From: Terriglobia bacterium
GTDB taxonomy: Bacteria > Acidobacteriota > Terriglobia > Acidiferrales > UBA7541
Assembly (NCBI GenBank): GCA_020073585.1
Contig: JAIQEV010000019.1
Span: 1 to 64,000 of the forward strand
Direction: 5' to 3'
DNA: 64,000 nucleotides
Shown here: positions 7,361-15,843 of the stretch, piece after piece
Layout: the number at the start of each line of letters is the position of its first letter
Numbering within the stretch: the stretch's first letter is position 1
Translations under genes and position numbers: made by a program
Notes under the pieces: model-generated
The model's input: only the letters and a program-made list of their open reading frames with translations
The model's database searches: none
Told to the model about the DNA's origin: nothing

Positions 7361-8905
7361 TCACACCAACGCCACGCGGCTGCGCTCCGCGCGGCGCACC
7401 CCGCGCTGGCGCTTGCGCATTTCGATGCGCAGCATCTCCGCCAGGGTGTGCACCCCGCGGGCAATGCGCTTCTCGTTCAGCCCGGCAAAGCCCAGCCGCA
7501 ATGTATTCGGCTGCGGGGCCTGCACGTAGAAATAGCGCCCCGGCGCGAAGAGCACTCCGCGCTCCTTCACGTGGATGAGCAGCTCGCTGGCGTCGAACCC
7601 CGGCGGCAGCTCGAGCCAGAAGCACATTCCGCCTTCCGGGCGCGCCCAGCGCACGCCTTCGGGCATGTGCTTGCGCAGGGCCTCGTCCAGCGCCACCAGG
7701 CGCGAGGCGTAGACCTTGCGCATGCGCGCCAGGTGCTTGGCGAACAGGCCGCGGCGCAGAAATTCGGCCAACGTGGCCTGCGCCAACTGGTCGGTGTGCA
7801 GGTCGGTGGTCTGCTTCACCAGGCGCAGGCGCTCGATGGCCGCGGCCGGCGCCACCATCCAGCCCACGCGCAGCCCCGGGAAAGCGACCTTGGCAAAGCT
7901 GTCGATGTGCAGCACCAGGTTGCCGCGGTCCAGTTGCTTGAGCGAGGGAATGCGCTCCTCGCGGGCATGCAGCCGGGCATAGACGTGATCCTCGACGATG
8001 GGCACCTGATGGCGCGTCGCCAGTTCCAGCACCTTGCGCCGCGAAGCCAGGGGCATGGAGGTCCCGGTGGGATTCTGGAAGTCCGGCGTCAGCACCATGA
8101 GCTTCACGCGGTTGGCCGCCAGGGTAGCTTCCAGGGCTTCCACGTCCAGGCCCAGGGCGCTGCCCGGCTCCGCCTGGGTGCGCACCGGCACGCTCAGGCA
8201 GCGGGTGCGCGCGCCATTGAAAATGGCCAGCGCGCCGGGATAGGTGGGGTTCTCGAGAATCACCGAATCGCCCGGGCGCACGAAGGCTTTGCAGATCAGG
8301 TCCAGCGACTGCTGGCAACCGTCGGTGATGAGCAGGTTTTCGTCCTTGGCCGCCAGGCCGTCCTGGCGCAGCAGCTCGAGCAGGGCCTCTTTCAGCGGCG
8401 GGTAGCCGTCCGACGGGCCCAGGTTCAGGACCTCGGTGGCCTCGCGGCGCAGCACGGTGTTCACACAGGTCTGCAGCTCCTCGACCGGGAAGTACTCCTC
8501 CGCGGGGCGGGCCATCACAAAGGAAATGGAATTTTCCGGAGCGGCGGCCGTCAGCCGCGCCAGCGCCTCTTCGCCGCGCTCGTCGGCGAAGAGCAGCTCC
8601 CAGCGGATGCCCGCCGCGCCATTGAGCACCGGAGGCGCGGGCGGAGTGATCTTCAAACCGATGCCCTTGCCGCGGATGAAGGTGCCGCGGCCGACGTGGC
8701 CCTGGATCAGGCCTTCGGCCTCCAGTTCGGCATAGGCGTTGGCCACGGTGGTGCGGTGCACGCCGAGTTGATGGGCGAGTTCGCGGCTGGCCGGGATGCG
8801 GTCGCCGGGGCGCAGGTCCCCGGCATGCACCAGGGCGCGCAGTTGGTCGCGCAGTTGCACATAGAGGGGGACGTGACTCTCGGGTTGCAATTGGAGCGGC
8901 AGCAT
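7361..8905 (-). CDS. MocR/PdxR-type GntR regulator with aminotransferase domain
   Basis: 514 residues. Residues ~8-75 are a GntR winged helix ('PLYVQLRDQLRALVHAG', 'RIPASRELAHQLGVHRTTVANAY'); ~115-495 are a fold-type I aminotransferase domain with the PLP lysine in 'DSFAKVAFPGLRVGW'. MocR proteins sense PLP or amino acid adducts; the PdxR subgroup activates pdxST. Here the gene is the first of a same-strand group leading to pdxS-pdxT, so PdxR is a reasonable guess, though PdxR is usually divergent from its targets. The final ~20 residues are Arg-rich and atypical. Assignment to the MocR family is firm; the target is inferred. Confidence 0.9.
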   Translation of the reverse strand: MLPLQLQPESHVPLYVQLRDQLRALVHAGDLRPGDRIPASRELAHQLGVHRTTVANAYAELEAEGLIQGHVGRGTFIRGKGIGLKITPPAPPVLNGAAGIRWELLFADERGEEALARLTAAAPENSISFVMARPAEEYFPVEELQTCVNTVLRREATEVLNLGPSDGYPPLKEALLELLRQDGLAAKDENLLITDGCQQSLDLICKAFVRPGDSVILENPTYPGALAIFNGARTRCLSVPVRTQAEPGSALGLDVEALEATLAANRVKLMVLTPDFQNPTGTSMPLASRRKVLELATRHQVPIVEDHVYARLHAREERIPSLKQLDRGNLVLHIDSFAKVAFPGLRVGWMVAPAAAIERLRLVKQTTDLHTDQLAQATLAEFLRRGLFAKHLARMRKVYASRLVALDEALRKHMPEGVRWARPEGGMCFWLELPPGFDASELLIHVKERGVLFAPGRYFYVQAPQPNTLRLGFAGLNEKRIARGVHTLAEMLRIEMRKRQRGVRRAERSRVALV

Positions 8906-8988
8906 TGTCTCTCCCGTGCTGCCAATTCTACACCATTTTGGCGGGCGGCAAGAGCCAAATTGTCTCTGCGGCCGCGGGCGGAGGAAGA

Positions 8989-9038
8989 GAAAAGATAACG
9001 CAGAGACGCAGAGGACGCAGAGGGTACGCAGAGAAGAG
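8989..9038. repeat. Purine-rich 'gaaaagataacgc' repeat, copy 1
   Basis: A GAAAAGATAACGC block is followed by imperfect units ACGCAGAGG repeated four times. A second copy with the same leader and ACGCGGAG units lies at 63367-63406. It is in the gap between the MocR gene and the CoA-ligase gene and has no coding potential. Confidence 0.75.
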
Positions 9039-9117
9039 CGGACTCGCCGGGAGGCGCCGACTATAGGCCATTTGGCACATTCTCATCAGGGGCCTTGCGG
9101 AGGATGATCGGGTTGCG

Positions 9118-10785
9118 TCACGCGGGATTTGCGGCACGGAGTTTGAAGCGCTGGATCTTGCCGGTGGGCGTTTTGGGGAGCTCGGGGACGAAGCGCACCT
9201 CGCGCGGCACCTTGTACGGCAGGAGCCGGGCCTTCACGTGCTCGCGGAGCTCGGCGGCCAGCGCGCCCGGGGCCGGCTCTTCCCCGCGCAGCACCACGTA
9301 GGCCACGGCATAGGTCAGCCCCTGCGCGTTGGTGGCTCCCACCACCGCGGCCTCGGCTACCCGCGGGTGCCCAAGCAGCGCGTTCTCGACCTCCGTGGGC
9401 GAAACCCACATCCCCGCGATCTTCAGCATGTCGTCGGCGCGCCCGCAATAGTGGTAGTGCCCGTCGCTGTCGCGCAGGAACTTGTCTCCGGTGACCACCC
9501 ACGGCTCGTCCGCCGCGCCGCCCGGGAGGCGCGCCGGCCCCGGGGGAAGAAACGCCGCGGCGCGCCTGGTCCGCGCCGTCAGCTCGGGAATCCGCCAGTA
9601 CTCGGCGAAGGCGCTGTCTCCGCGCACCCACAGGTTTCCCATTTCCCCGTCGGGCAGGGGCGCGCCCGCATCGTCCACGATGCGCGCCTCGTAGCCCGGC
9701 ACCGGCACGCCGCAGCTGCCCGGTTTGGCCTGCCCCGGGCGGCTGGAGAGGAAGACGTGCAGCATCTCGGTCGAGCCGATGCCGTCGAGAATCTCGAGGC
9801 CGAAGCGCCGCCGGAAGCGCTCGAAGATTTCAGCCGGGAGGGTTTCCCCCGCGGAGACCGCCAAGCGCAGCGAGGAAAAATCAACCTGGGTGCGCGCATG
9901 CTCGGCCTCGCGCAGGATTGCCGCGTACAACGTGGGCACGGCAAAAAACACCGTGGGGCGGCGACGGCGCACCAGTTCCAGCACCGTCTCGACCTGGGTG
10001 CGCTCGGGATTCAGCAGGGTTTGCGCGCCCGCGGATAGCGGGTAATACATGCCATTGCCGAGGCCGTAGGCGAAAAACAGTTTGGAGACCGAGAACAGGA
10101 GGTCGTCTGCGCGCAGGCCGAGCACGCCGTGGGCGTAGTTGCGGCTGGCGGCCAGCATGTCCTTGTGCCGATGGACGGCGGCCTTGGGGGCGCCGCCGCT
10201 GCCCGAGGTATAGAGGAAAAACGCGGTATCGAAGGGCGAGGTCTCCGCCGGCACCAGCCGCTCGCTTGCTCCGCGCAGCCACTCGCGCCAGTGCAGGCAG
10301 CGCACCCCGCGCGTCGCGGCGCGCTCGGCCTCGACAAGGACGAGGGGCATCTGCGGGCGCTCGGCGGAAGCCGGCAGGAACTCCGCCAGCGCGCATCCAT
10401 GCACCAGGGCCACGCGGGGCTCGGCATCGGCGACGTAATGGGCATAATCGGCGGAGCGCGCGAAGGGATTCACCGGCACGGCCACCGCGCCGATCTTGGC
10501 CGCGGCGAAGAAGGCGGCGATGAATTCCGCGGAATCGGGAAGAACCAGCAGGACGCGGTCCCCGCGCGCCACCCCCAGCTCGAGCAGCGCATTGCCGACG
10601 CGGCTGGCCAGCGCCGCCAGTTCGCCGTAAGTCACCTGGCGCGGCTCGCCCACGATGGCGACGCGATGCGCATGGCGCGCCGCCGGCAGATCCAGAAAAT
10701 GCTCCGCTACATTGAACCGCTCGGGAAAGTCCATGAACCGCGCGCCTCTGCCGAGCCCCTCGAGCGGGGGCTCACCGAGCGGCAT
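9118..10785 (-). CDS. Benzoate-CoA ligase family AMP-forming acyl-CoA synthetase
   Basis: About 555 residues from the ATG at 10785, which has GGAG just upstream; an ATG at 10734 (MDFPERFNVAEHFLD) is also possible and matches the usual family start. ANL-superfamily motifs are clear: 'YTSGSGGAPKAAVHRH' (P-loop), 'GIGSTEMLHVFLS', 'VTGDKFLRDSDGHYHYCGRADDMLK' and the C-terminal catalytic lysine in 'TPTGKIQRFKLR'. The overall pattern, including 'FFAYGLGNGMYYPL', fits benzoate/2-aminobenzoate-CoA ligases. It activates an aromatic or related acid with ATP and CoA. No degradation genes are adjacent, so the substrate remains a guess. Confidence 0.87.
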   Translation of the reverse strand: MPLGEPPLEGLGRGARFMDFPERFNVAEHFLDLPAARHAHRVAIVGEPRQVTYGELAALASRVGNALLELGVARGDRVLLVLPDSAEFIAAFFAAAKIGAVAVPVNPFARSADYAHYVADAEPRVALVHGCALAEFLPASAERPQMPLVLVEAERAATRGVRCLHWREWLRGASERLVPAETSPFDTAFFLYTSGSGGAPKAAVHRHKDMLAASRNYAHGVLGLRADDLLFSVSKLFFAYGLGNGMYYPLSAGAQTLLNPERTQVETVLELVRRRRPTVFFAVPTLYAAILREAEHARTQVDFSSLRLAVSAGETLPAEIFERFRRRFGLEILDGIGSTEMLHVFLSSRPGQAKPGSCGVPVPGYEARIVDDAGAPLPDGEMGNLWVRGDSAFAEYWRIPELTARTRRAAAFLPPGPARLPGGAADEPWVVTGDKFLRDSDGHYHYCGRADDMLKIAGMWVSPTEVENALLGHPRVAEAAVVGATNAQGLTYAVAYVVLRGEEPAPGALAAELREHVKARLLPYKVPREVRFVPELPKTPTGKIQRFKLRAANPA

Positions 10786-10929
10786 TGTACTCCGCTCGCC
10801 GTTGCGCGCGAGCGGAAGATAGGTGCAAATTTTTCCGGCGCGCCAGGCGGGCTCACGGCCACACGCAGACGCCACGGCGCACACCCGCAGCGGGCAAACG
10901 CGTGGCTTGCCGCGGAAATTTTGGGAGCG

Positions 10930-11496
10930 TTATCTGGAAGGGTGCGATTCGCCGAGGCGCTTCAGACGGTCGCGCAGGCGGCGCTGCAACATCTGCGGGG
11001 TATTGGGATTGAAGGCCACCAGGTACCACAGCGGCTGGCTGGGGTCCTTGCTCAGCCAGGTCAGCGTGGGGCCGTCGGCGTTGGGATGCCGCGCCACGTT
11101 TTCGCGGATCGCCCCGTAGGGATGGCGCGCCAGCTTGCCCAGGGTCTTGGCATTGGCGCGGGGATGCTCGCTGATCAGGCGCAACAGGTAGTAATCGGTC
11201 TTGGGCGCCTGCTTGACCAGCTTCTCGAGCATCTCCGGCTTGGCTTCCGCGCTCAGCACCAGGGCGATCTTTTCATCCCAGGCGGTGTTGATGACGTTCA
11301 GCTCGCGCGTCCGGGCATGAATCAATTCTTCCAGGCCGCGGCGCTCGGCCTGCTGGCGGGCGATGGGCACGTCGCTGGCTTCGACGGAATCGAGAACGCG
11401 CAGCAGATGCTGGCGCTCGCCGAAAACGATCTGCGAGGTGCGGGGAATGGGCCCGCGCTCTTTTTCGGTGTGTTGGACCAGGTCGGAACGTCTCAT
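10930..11496 (-). CDS. LRV/HEAT-like repeat hypothetical protein
   Basis: 188 residues from the ATG at 11496; the same frame stays open further upstream but only over low-complexity shadow sequence. The C-terminal half has repeated helical units of the type 'LLRLISEHPRANAKTLGKLARHP', 'IRENVARHPNADGPTLTWLSKDP' and 'YLVAFNPNTPQ', which resembles leucine-rich-repeat-variant (LRV) arrays, where each ~24-residue unit pairs two helices. The N-terminal half is charged. This suggests a protein-protein interaction role; no partner can be named. Confidence 0.7.
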   Translation of the reverse strand: MRRSDLVQHTEKERGPIPRTSQIVFGERQHLLRVLDSVEASDVPIARQQAERRGLEELIHARTRELNVINTAWDEKIALVLSAEAKPEMLEKLVKQAPKTDYYLLRLISEHPRANAKTLGKLARHPYGAIRENVARHPNADGPTLTWLSKDPSQPLWYLVAFNPNTPQMLQRRLRDRLKRLGESHPSR

Positions 11497-11683
11497 GGTT
11501 TGGCTGCTCCGGCAGCCAGCTGTGCGGCAGAGCTGGCCAATGCGTGCGTTTGAATTTCCAAGATGACCGATGAACATGCTGCCCGCCCCCGGGGCGTCAC
11601 ACATGGGCCTCACGAAGCGTGTGACAAGGTAAATTATGTTCCGCGCGCGGGGCGGGGTAAAGTTGCGCGCGGTTGCGGTGTGC

Positions 11684-12403
11684 TCAGAGTGGTACTTCCC
11701 GCGGCGGGCGCTTCTGCAGGAAGGGATTCGACTCGCGCTCCGCGCCGATGCTGGTGGCCATGCCGTGCCCGGGATAGACCAGCGTCTGTTCGGGCAGCGC
11801 CAGCAGCTTGCCGCGCAGGGAGCGCATGATCGCTTCGAACGAGCCGCCCCACAGGTCGGTGCGCCCGATGCTCCCGGCAAACAGGGTATCTCCGGCGAAA
11901 AGATGGGGCACGTGCAGCACGCTCTTGCCCGCCGCGCGCGGCAGATAGAGGCACACGCTGCCCGGCGTGTGCCCCGGCGTATGCAGCACCTGCGCTTCGA
12001 AGGGGCCCCAGCGCAGGGCGTCGCCTTCCTTGAGCACCTGGTGGACTTCGCTCAGCTCCGGGGGGCGCACCCCGATCCACGAGGCCTGCACGTCCATCGC
12101 CTGGTAGAGCTCGAGGTCGTCGCGGTGCAGCATCACCGGCGCGCCGGTGACGTCATGGAGCTTTTTCAGCCCGCCGACATGGTCGATGTGCGCGTGGGTG
12201 CTGACGATGGCTTGCACGCGGAGCTTGTGGCGCTGGAGGATCTCGAGGACCTTCTCGACTTCGTCGCCGGGGTCCAGCACCAGAGCCTCGCGCGTGACCG
12301 GATCGCCGAGGATCGAGCAGTTGCACTGCAGCCAGCCCACGGGAAGAACTTCGTGGATCAGCGCTTCACCCGGTGCGTGTGCCGTTGAAGAAGTTTCGCT
12401 CAT
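11684..12403 (-). CDS. Glyoxalase II-like metallo-beta-lactamase-fold hydrolase
   Basis: 239 residues from the ATG at 12403. Metal-binding motifs of the MBL fold are intact: 'THAHIDHVGG' (HxHxDH), 'LHTPGHTPGS', 'FAGDTLFAGSIGRTDLWGG' and 'VYPGHG'. This architecture is the YcbL/GloB-like group that hydrolyses thioesters such as lactoylglutathione analogues. A -10-like TATACT (12411-12416, minus strand) ends seven bases before this ATG and there is no ribosome-binding site, so the mRNA may be leaderless; a GTG at 12427 is the alternative. It is divergent from the ygfZ gene. Confidence 0.9.
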   Translation of the reverse strand: MSETSSTAHAPGEALIHEVLPVGWLQCNCSILGDPVTREALVLDPGDEVEKVLEILQRHKLRVQAIVSTHAHIDHVGGLKKLHDVTGAPVMLHRDDLELYQAMDVQASWIGVRPPELSEVHQVLKEGDALRWGPFEAQVLHTPGHTPGSVCLYLPRAAGKSVLHVPHLFAGDTLFAGSIGRTDLWGGSFEAIMRSLRGKLLALPEQTLVYPGHGMATSIGAERESNPFLQKRPPREVPL

Positions 12404-12481
12404 CGCAAAAAGTATAACATCGGCCACGCTGGAGCCGCGCCGCGCGGAAGCTCGGCCCCTCTGCTAAGATGCCCTTGCGCC

Positions 12482-13594
12482 ATGGATTCGCCCGCCGCCA
12501 ACCCGCCGATGGAGACCCCGCTCGCCGCGATGCACCGCGCGGGCGGCGCAAAGCTGGGCGTGTGGTTCGGCTGCGTTCTGCCCGACCACTTCGGGGAGTG
12601 GCAGGGCGAATACCGGTTCGCCCGCGGCAGCGTCGCGCTGCTCGACAAGAACTACCGAGCGCATCTCTGCTTCACCGGCGCCGACCGCGTGCGCTACCTG
12701 AACGCGCTGCTCACCAACAACATCCGCGACCTGCAGACCGGCCAGGGCAACGCCTCGCTGCTCCTCACGCCCCAGGGCCACATCCTGGCGGAGATCGAAG
12801 TCCAGGCCCTGGCGGACCGCTTGCTGGGCGTATCCTACGCGATGATTCGCGAGCGGCTGATTGCAACGCTCGAAAAATTCATCATTATGGACGACGTCAC
12901 CCTCACCGACGAAACCCAGGTCTGGGGCACGCTGGCCCTGGAAGGTCCGCGGGCCGCGACCGTGGTGAGGGGATTGACGGGCGTGGACATCACCGCGCTC
13001 CCGGAACTAGGACACGCCGAGATACCTTCCGGCAAGCCCGGCTTGTCCGGGCGTCTTGTGCGCCGCTCGCCCGGCGGCGTGGCCGGAGCGGAATTCCTGG
13101 TGCCGCGCGCGCAGCTCGCGGAGTGCTGGGGCGTTCTGCAGCAGGCCGCGCGGGCGGCAGGCGGCGGAGCCGCCGGCTACGCCGCGCTGAACGCCCTGCG
13201 CCTCGAACAGGGCGTGCCCTGGTTCGGCTACGACTTCGGCGAAAAACAGATTCCCCACGAAGCGGGCTTGCAGGAGAGCCACATCAGCTACGTCAAGGGC
13301 TGCTACACGGGCCAGGAGATCGTGGAACGCGTGCGCTCGCGCGGCCAGGTCAACCGGGTGCGCGCCGGATTGCGCTTCGCCGGGGGAGAGCCGCCCGCCG
13401 CCGGCGCGCCGCTGCTGGCCGGCGGAAAGGAAGCAGGCTACGTCACCCGCGCCGCCTTTTCGCCCGCGGCCGGCGCGGTCATCGGCATGGGCTACCTGCG
13501 CCGGGAACACGCCGCGCCCGGAAGCCAACTGGAGTGCGCCGGGCAGGCAGCCGAAGTGATCGCGCTGCCCCTCGCGGCCCCCGCGCGGCCCTGA
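12482..13594 (+). CDS. ygfZ: Folate-binding protein YgfZ (GcvT-like, Fe-S cluster maintenance)
   Basis: 370 residues. Two GcvT-type domains: N-terminal 'GEYRFARGSVALLDKNYRAHLCFTGADRVRYLNALLTNNI' and C-terminal barrel. The YgfZ signature K-G-C-Y-x-G-Q-E is present in 'VKGCYTGQEIVERVRSRGQVNR'. The family binds tetrahydrofolate and helps build or repair iron-sulfur clusters in enzymes such as MiaB. The first ATG is used; a second in-frame ATG nine codons on is possible. A stem-loop with a T tract follows the stop codon. Confidence 0.92.
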   Translation: MDSPAANPPMETPLAAMHRAGGAKLGVWFGCVLPDHFGEWQGEYRFARGSVALLDKNYRAHLCFTGADRVRYLNALLTNNIRDLQTGQGNASLLLTPQGHILAEIEVQALADRLLGVSYAMIRERLIATLEKFIIMDDVTLTDETQVWGTLALEGPRAATVVRGLTGVDITALPELGHAEIPSGKPGLSGRLVRRSPGGVAGAEFLVPRAQLAECWGVLQQAARAAGGGAAGYAALNALRLEQGVPWFGYDFGEKQIPHEAGLQESHISYVKGCYTGQEIVERVRSRGQVNRVRAGLRFAGGEPPAAGAPLLAGGKEAGYVTRAAFSPAAGAVIGMGYLRREHAAPGSQLECAGQAAEVIALPLAAPARP

Positions 13595-13604
13595 CCGCCG
13601 CCCA

Positions 13605-13632
13605 CCCCGGAAAAACCACGCCGGGGCTTTTT
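13605..13632 (+). terminator. Rho-independent terminator after ygfZ
   Basis: CCCCGG and CCGGGG (13605-13610 and 13621-13626) pair around a ten-base A-rich loop and are followed by CTTTTT. The element lies 11 bases after the ygfZ stop codon. Confidence 0.7.
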
Positions 13633-13815
13633 CCCGGAACTGTGTTATTCTTCTCGGGCAGTCGCAAGAAGTCGGATGACCTCATTACCCAGGCTGCTGT
13701 TAAGGCCTGCCTCACCTGACTTTATCCGCTACTTCACTGGGGACGCGAAGCCATCAAGACCCGGACGAGTGTCACGCACCCGCCACCGGCGCTGCTGAGA
13801 AACAAGGAGATCGGA

Positions 13816-14196
13816 ATGAAGAATCTGTTCGTAGGCAATATGAGTTTTCAGACCACGGAAAGCGAATTGCGCGCGCTGTTTGAGCCCTTCGGGCAGATCA
13901 CCCGCGTGCACATCGCCATGGACCGCGAGACCGGGCGGGCCCGCGGCTTTGCTTTCGTGGAAATGAACAACGACGAGGAAGCGGCGAAGGCCATTGCCGC
14001 TCTCGACGGAAAAGAAGTCGGCGGGCGCAACCTGAAGGTCAACGAAGCGCGGCCCAAGGGCGAAGGCGGAGGACGCGGCCCGGGCGGCCCGCGCGGCGGG
14101 TTCGGCGGGGGCAAGGGCGGCGGACGCGGCAACAACCGCTTCTCCAACGAAGATTATCGCGAATCGGCACGGCAGCCGCGCGAACCGCGCTGGTAA
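13816..14196 (+). CDS. RRM-domain RNA-binding protein
   Basis: 126 residues. A complete RNA recognition motif (residues ~2-80) with RNP2 'LFVGNM' and RNP1 'RGFAFVEM', followed by a Gly/Arg-rich tail (~85-115). A strong AAGGAG site precedes the ATG. Single-RRM bacterial proteins of this layout resemble cyanobacterial Rbp proteins and bind single-stranded RNA, often in cold response. A long leader (~180 bp after the previous terminator) is compatible with post-transcriptional control, though no riboswitch was recognised. Confidence 0.93.
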   Translation: MKNLFVGNMSFQTTESELRALFEPFGQITRVHIAMDRETGRARGFAFVEMNNDEEAAKAIAALDGKEVGGRNLKVNEARPKGEGGGRGPGGPRGGFGGGKGGGRGNNRFSNEDYRESARQPREPRW

Positions 14197-14261
14197 CGCC
14201 CGTCTCTGGTTTGCCCTGCTGCGGCGCGGTCCGCAGACACTCGCGCATTCAAGGAGATGGA

Positions 14262-14489
14262 ATGGCAACGAAATCGAAATCCTCGTTTCAGAAGCGCCAG
14301 AAGGAAATGAAGCGCCAGGAAAAGCAGCGCATGAAGGCGGAGCGCCGCGCGCAGAAGAAACTCAGCAACCGCGCGGAACGCGAAGGCGCGCTGCAAGCCG
14401 GCGGGACGGACGCGTCCGCCGGAGGGAGCGAACTGGCCGAAGGGGAAGAACCCGCCGGCGAGAGCGAGCCCCTCGAACCGCAAGCCTGA
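14262..14489 (+). CDS. Small highly charged hypothetical protein (75 aa)
   Basis: The ATG at 14262 follows an AAGGAG site at good spacing. The product starts MATKSKSSFQKRQKEMKRQEKQR and is a Lys/Arg/Gln-rich helix for ~45 residues, then an acidic Gly/Ser/Glu tail. It probably follows the RRM gene on the same transcript (65 bp gap) and its basic half could contact nucleic acid; that is inference. No family function is known to me. Confidence 0.72.
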   Translation: MATKSKSSFQKRQKEMKRQEKQRMKAERRAQKKLSNRAEREGALQAGGTDASAGGSELAEGEEPAGESEPLEPQA

Positions 14490-14508
14490 GCTCGCCGGGC
14501 TTTTCTTT
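14455..14508 (+). terminator. Possible terminator at the end of the 75-aa gene
   Basis: CCGGCGAG (14455-14462, inside the gene end) can pair with CTCGCCGG (14491-14498), followed by GCTTTTCTTT. The loop is long (28 bases), so this is a weaker call than the other terminators. A separate UUCG-tetraloop hairpin, GCTCC-TTCG-GGAGC, lies at 14572-14585. Confidence 0.4.
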
Positions 14509-14609
14509 CCCCGCACGCAGTTCTTCGACTCGACGGAACTTCCCTTCCCGCACGCTGCGCCTCCTCGGACTGCTCCTTCGGGAGCAATCAGAGCCAGGCC
14601 GGGGTGTGT

Positions 14610-15098
14610 TCAGTCGAATTCGCGGCGCGGCGCGGTCTGCTGCGCGCCCACGCGTCCGGCAACGATCTCGGCCTGGAAGTAATTCTCCCCGCGAATGGCG
14701 CAGCCGGCCAGCCGCCGCAGGATGGCGATCTGCCCGATGTGCGTGAGGGCGTCGGCCAGCGGGCCCTGGAAGAGCTTTTCCGGCGGGGCCTGCAACGGCG
14801 CATCGGAAGCGAGATAGCCGTCGAAGGCCTGCAGCGCCGCGAAGAACCGCGCGGTCTCCGCGTTCCACTCGAGGGGGTGCGAGTCGTGCCACTCCTGCTG
14901 GCCGCGCGCCATCGAAAGCGCCCAGGCGAAGAGGTCCCCGAGGTGCGCCAGGATCCGCGCCGGGGTGCGCGCCGTGTCCCCGGCCGAGAAGGACGCGAAC
15001 GATTCCGGGGCGCCGCGCAGCACCTTGCCGCCGCGGTAGGCGATGGTCGCGAGCGTGTGGCGAAGCAGTTGACGTGCGGGATCGGGCGCAGTGGTCAT
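14610..15098 (-). CDS. DinB-like four-helix hypothetical protein
   Basis: 162 residues, all helical by composition: 'ILAHLGDLFAWALSMARG' and 'LADALTHIGQIAILRRLAG' resemble the first and third helices of DinB/YfiT proteins, whose metal site uses three histidines, here possibly His52, one in 'EWHDSHP' and one in 'LTHIGQ'. Such proteins often act as thiol-dependent transferases, notably with bacillithiol, which is of interest because bshB1 is in this window. The link is speculative. Confidence 0.72.
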   Translation of the reverse strand: MTTAPDPARQLLRHTLATIAYRGGKVLRGAPESFASFSAGDTARTPARILAHLGDLFAWALSMARGQQEWHDSHPLEWNAETARFFAALQAFDGYLASDAPLQAPPEKLFQGPLADALTHIGQIAILRRLAGCAIRGENYFQAEIVAGRVGAQQTAPRREFD

Positions 15099-15187
15099 GA
15101 CGGGATCGCTCCTTGTGGAATTTCAGGAATCTGCGGGGTCAATGATGGCAGAAAAAGATGCCGGCCAAAAGGGCGGCATGGCGGAAG

Positions 15188-15727
15188 CTAGGCGATGTTC
15201 AGGGCGCGCTTGAACGAGCCGCGCTCGCTGTCGATCTTCTTCTGCAATTGGAGAACGGCGTAGAGCAGCGCTTCCGGGCGCGGCGGGCAGCCGGGGACGT
15301 AGACGTCGATGGGAATGACCTGGTTGCAGCCCTGCACGATGGCGTAGTTATTGAAGACCCCGCCGGAGGTCGCGCAGGCGCCCATGGAAATCACCCACTT
15401 GGGCTCGGGCATCTGATCGTAAAGCTGCTTCACCACCGGGGCCATCTTCTGGGACAGCCGCCCGGCCACGATCATCAGATCCGCCTGGCGCGGGGAGGGA
15501 CGGAAGACTTCGGCTCCGAAGCGGGCCACGTCGTAGCGCGCCGCGGCCATGGACATCATCTCGATGGCGCAGCAGGCCAGACCGAATCCGAGGGGCCACA
15601 CCGAGCTCTTGCGAGCCCAGTTCACGACCTTGTCGAGCTGCGTGAAGATGATGCCTTCCTCCTGCAGCAGCTTGCCGAAATCGTCCGGCTTGGTCAGCGT
15701 GACGCTCTTACCCAGGGATACGCTCAT
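15188..15727 (-). CDS. nuoB: NADH-quinone oxidoreductase subunit B (orphan NuoB)
   Basis: 179 residues from the ATG at 15727, which has a good AGGAGA site; a longer frame lacks one. All four Fe-S ligands for cluster N2 are present: the pair in '[10 protein letters not shown]', one in 'MGACATSGG' and one in '[10 protein letters not shown]'. NuoB forms part of the quinone-binding interface of complex I in the inner membrane. Unusually, no nuoA, nuoC or nuoD is next to it: the neighbours are a DinB-like gene and an alcohol dehydrogenase. It may be a second copy or a gene split from the main operon. Confidence 0.93.
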   Translation of the reverse strand: MSVSLGKSVTLTKPDDFGKLLQEEGIIFTQLDKVVNWARKSSVWPLGFGLACCAIEMMSMAAARYDVARFGAEVFRPSPRQADLMIVAGRLSQKMAPVVKQLYDQMPEPKWVISMGACATSGGVFNNYAIVQGCNQVIPIDVYVPGCPPRPEALLYAVLQLQKKIDSERGSFKRALNIA

Positions 15728-15843
15728 GGTCTCCTCGTCCCTACAATTCTCGCATACGCCCGTGCTGGAGACAAATTCGGAAATATCCCGTGTGACCCCT
15801 GGCCCCGCGTTGCCATCTCCGGCGCGCCCGGCAACCGCCGCCA

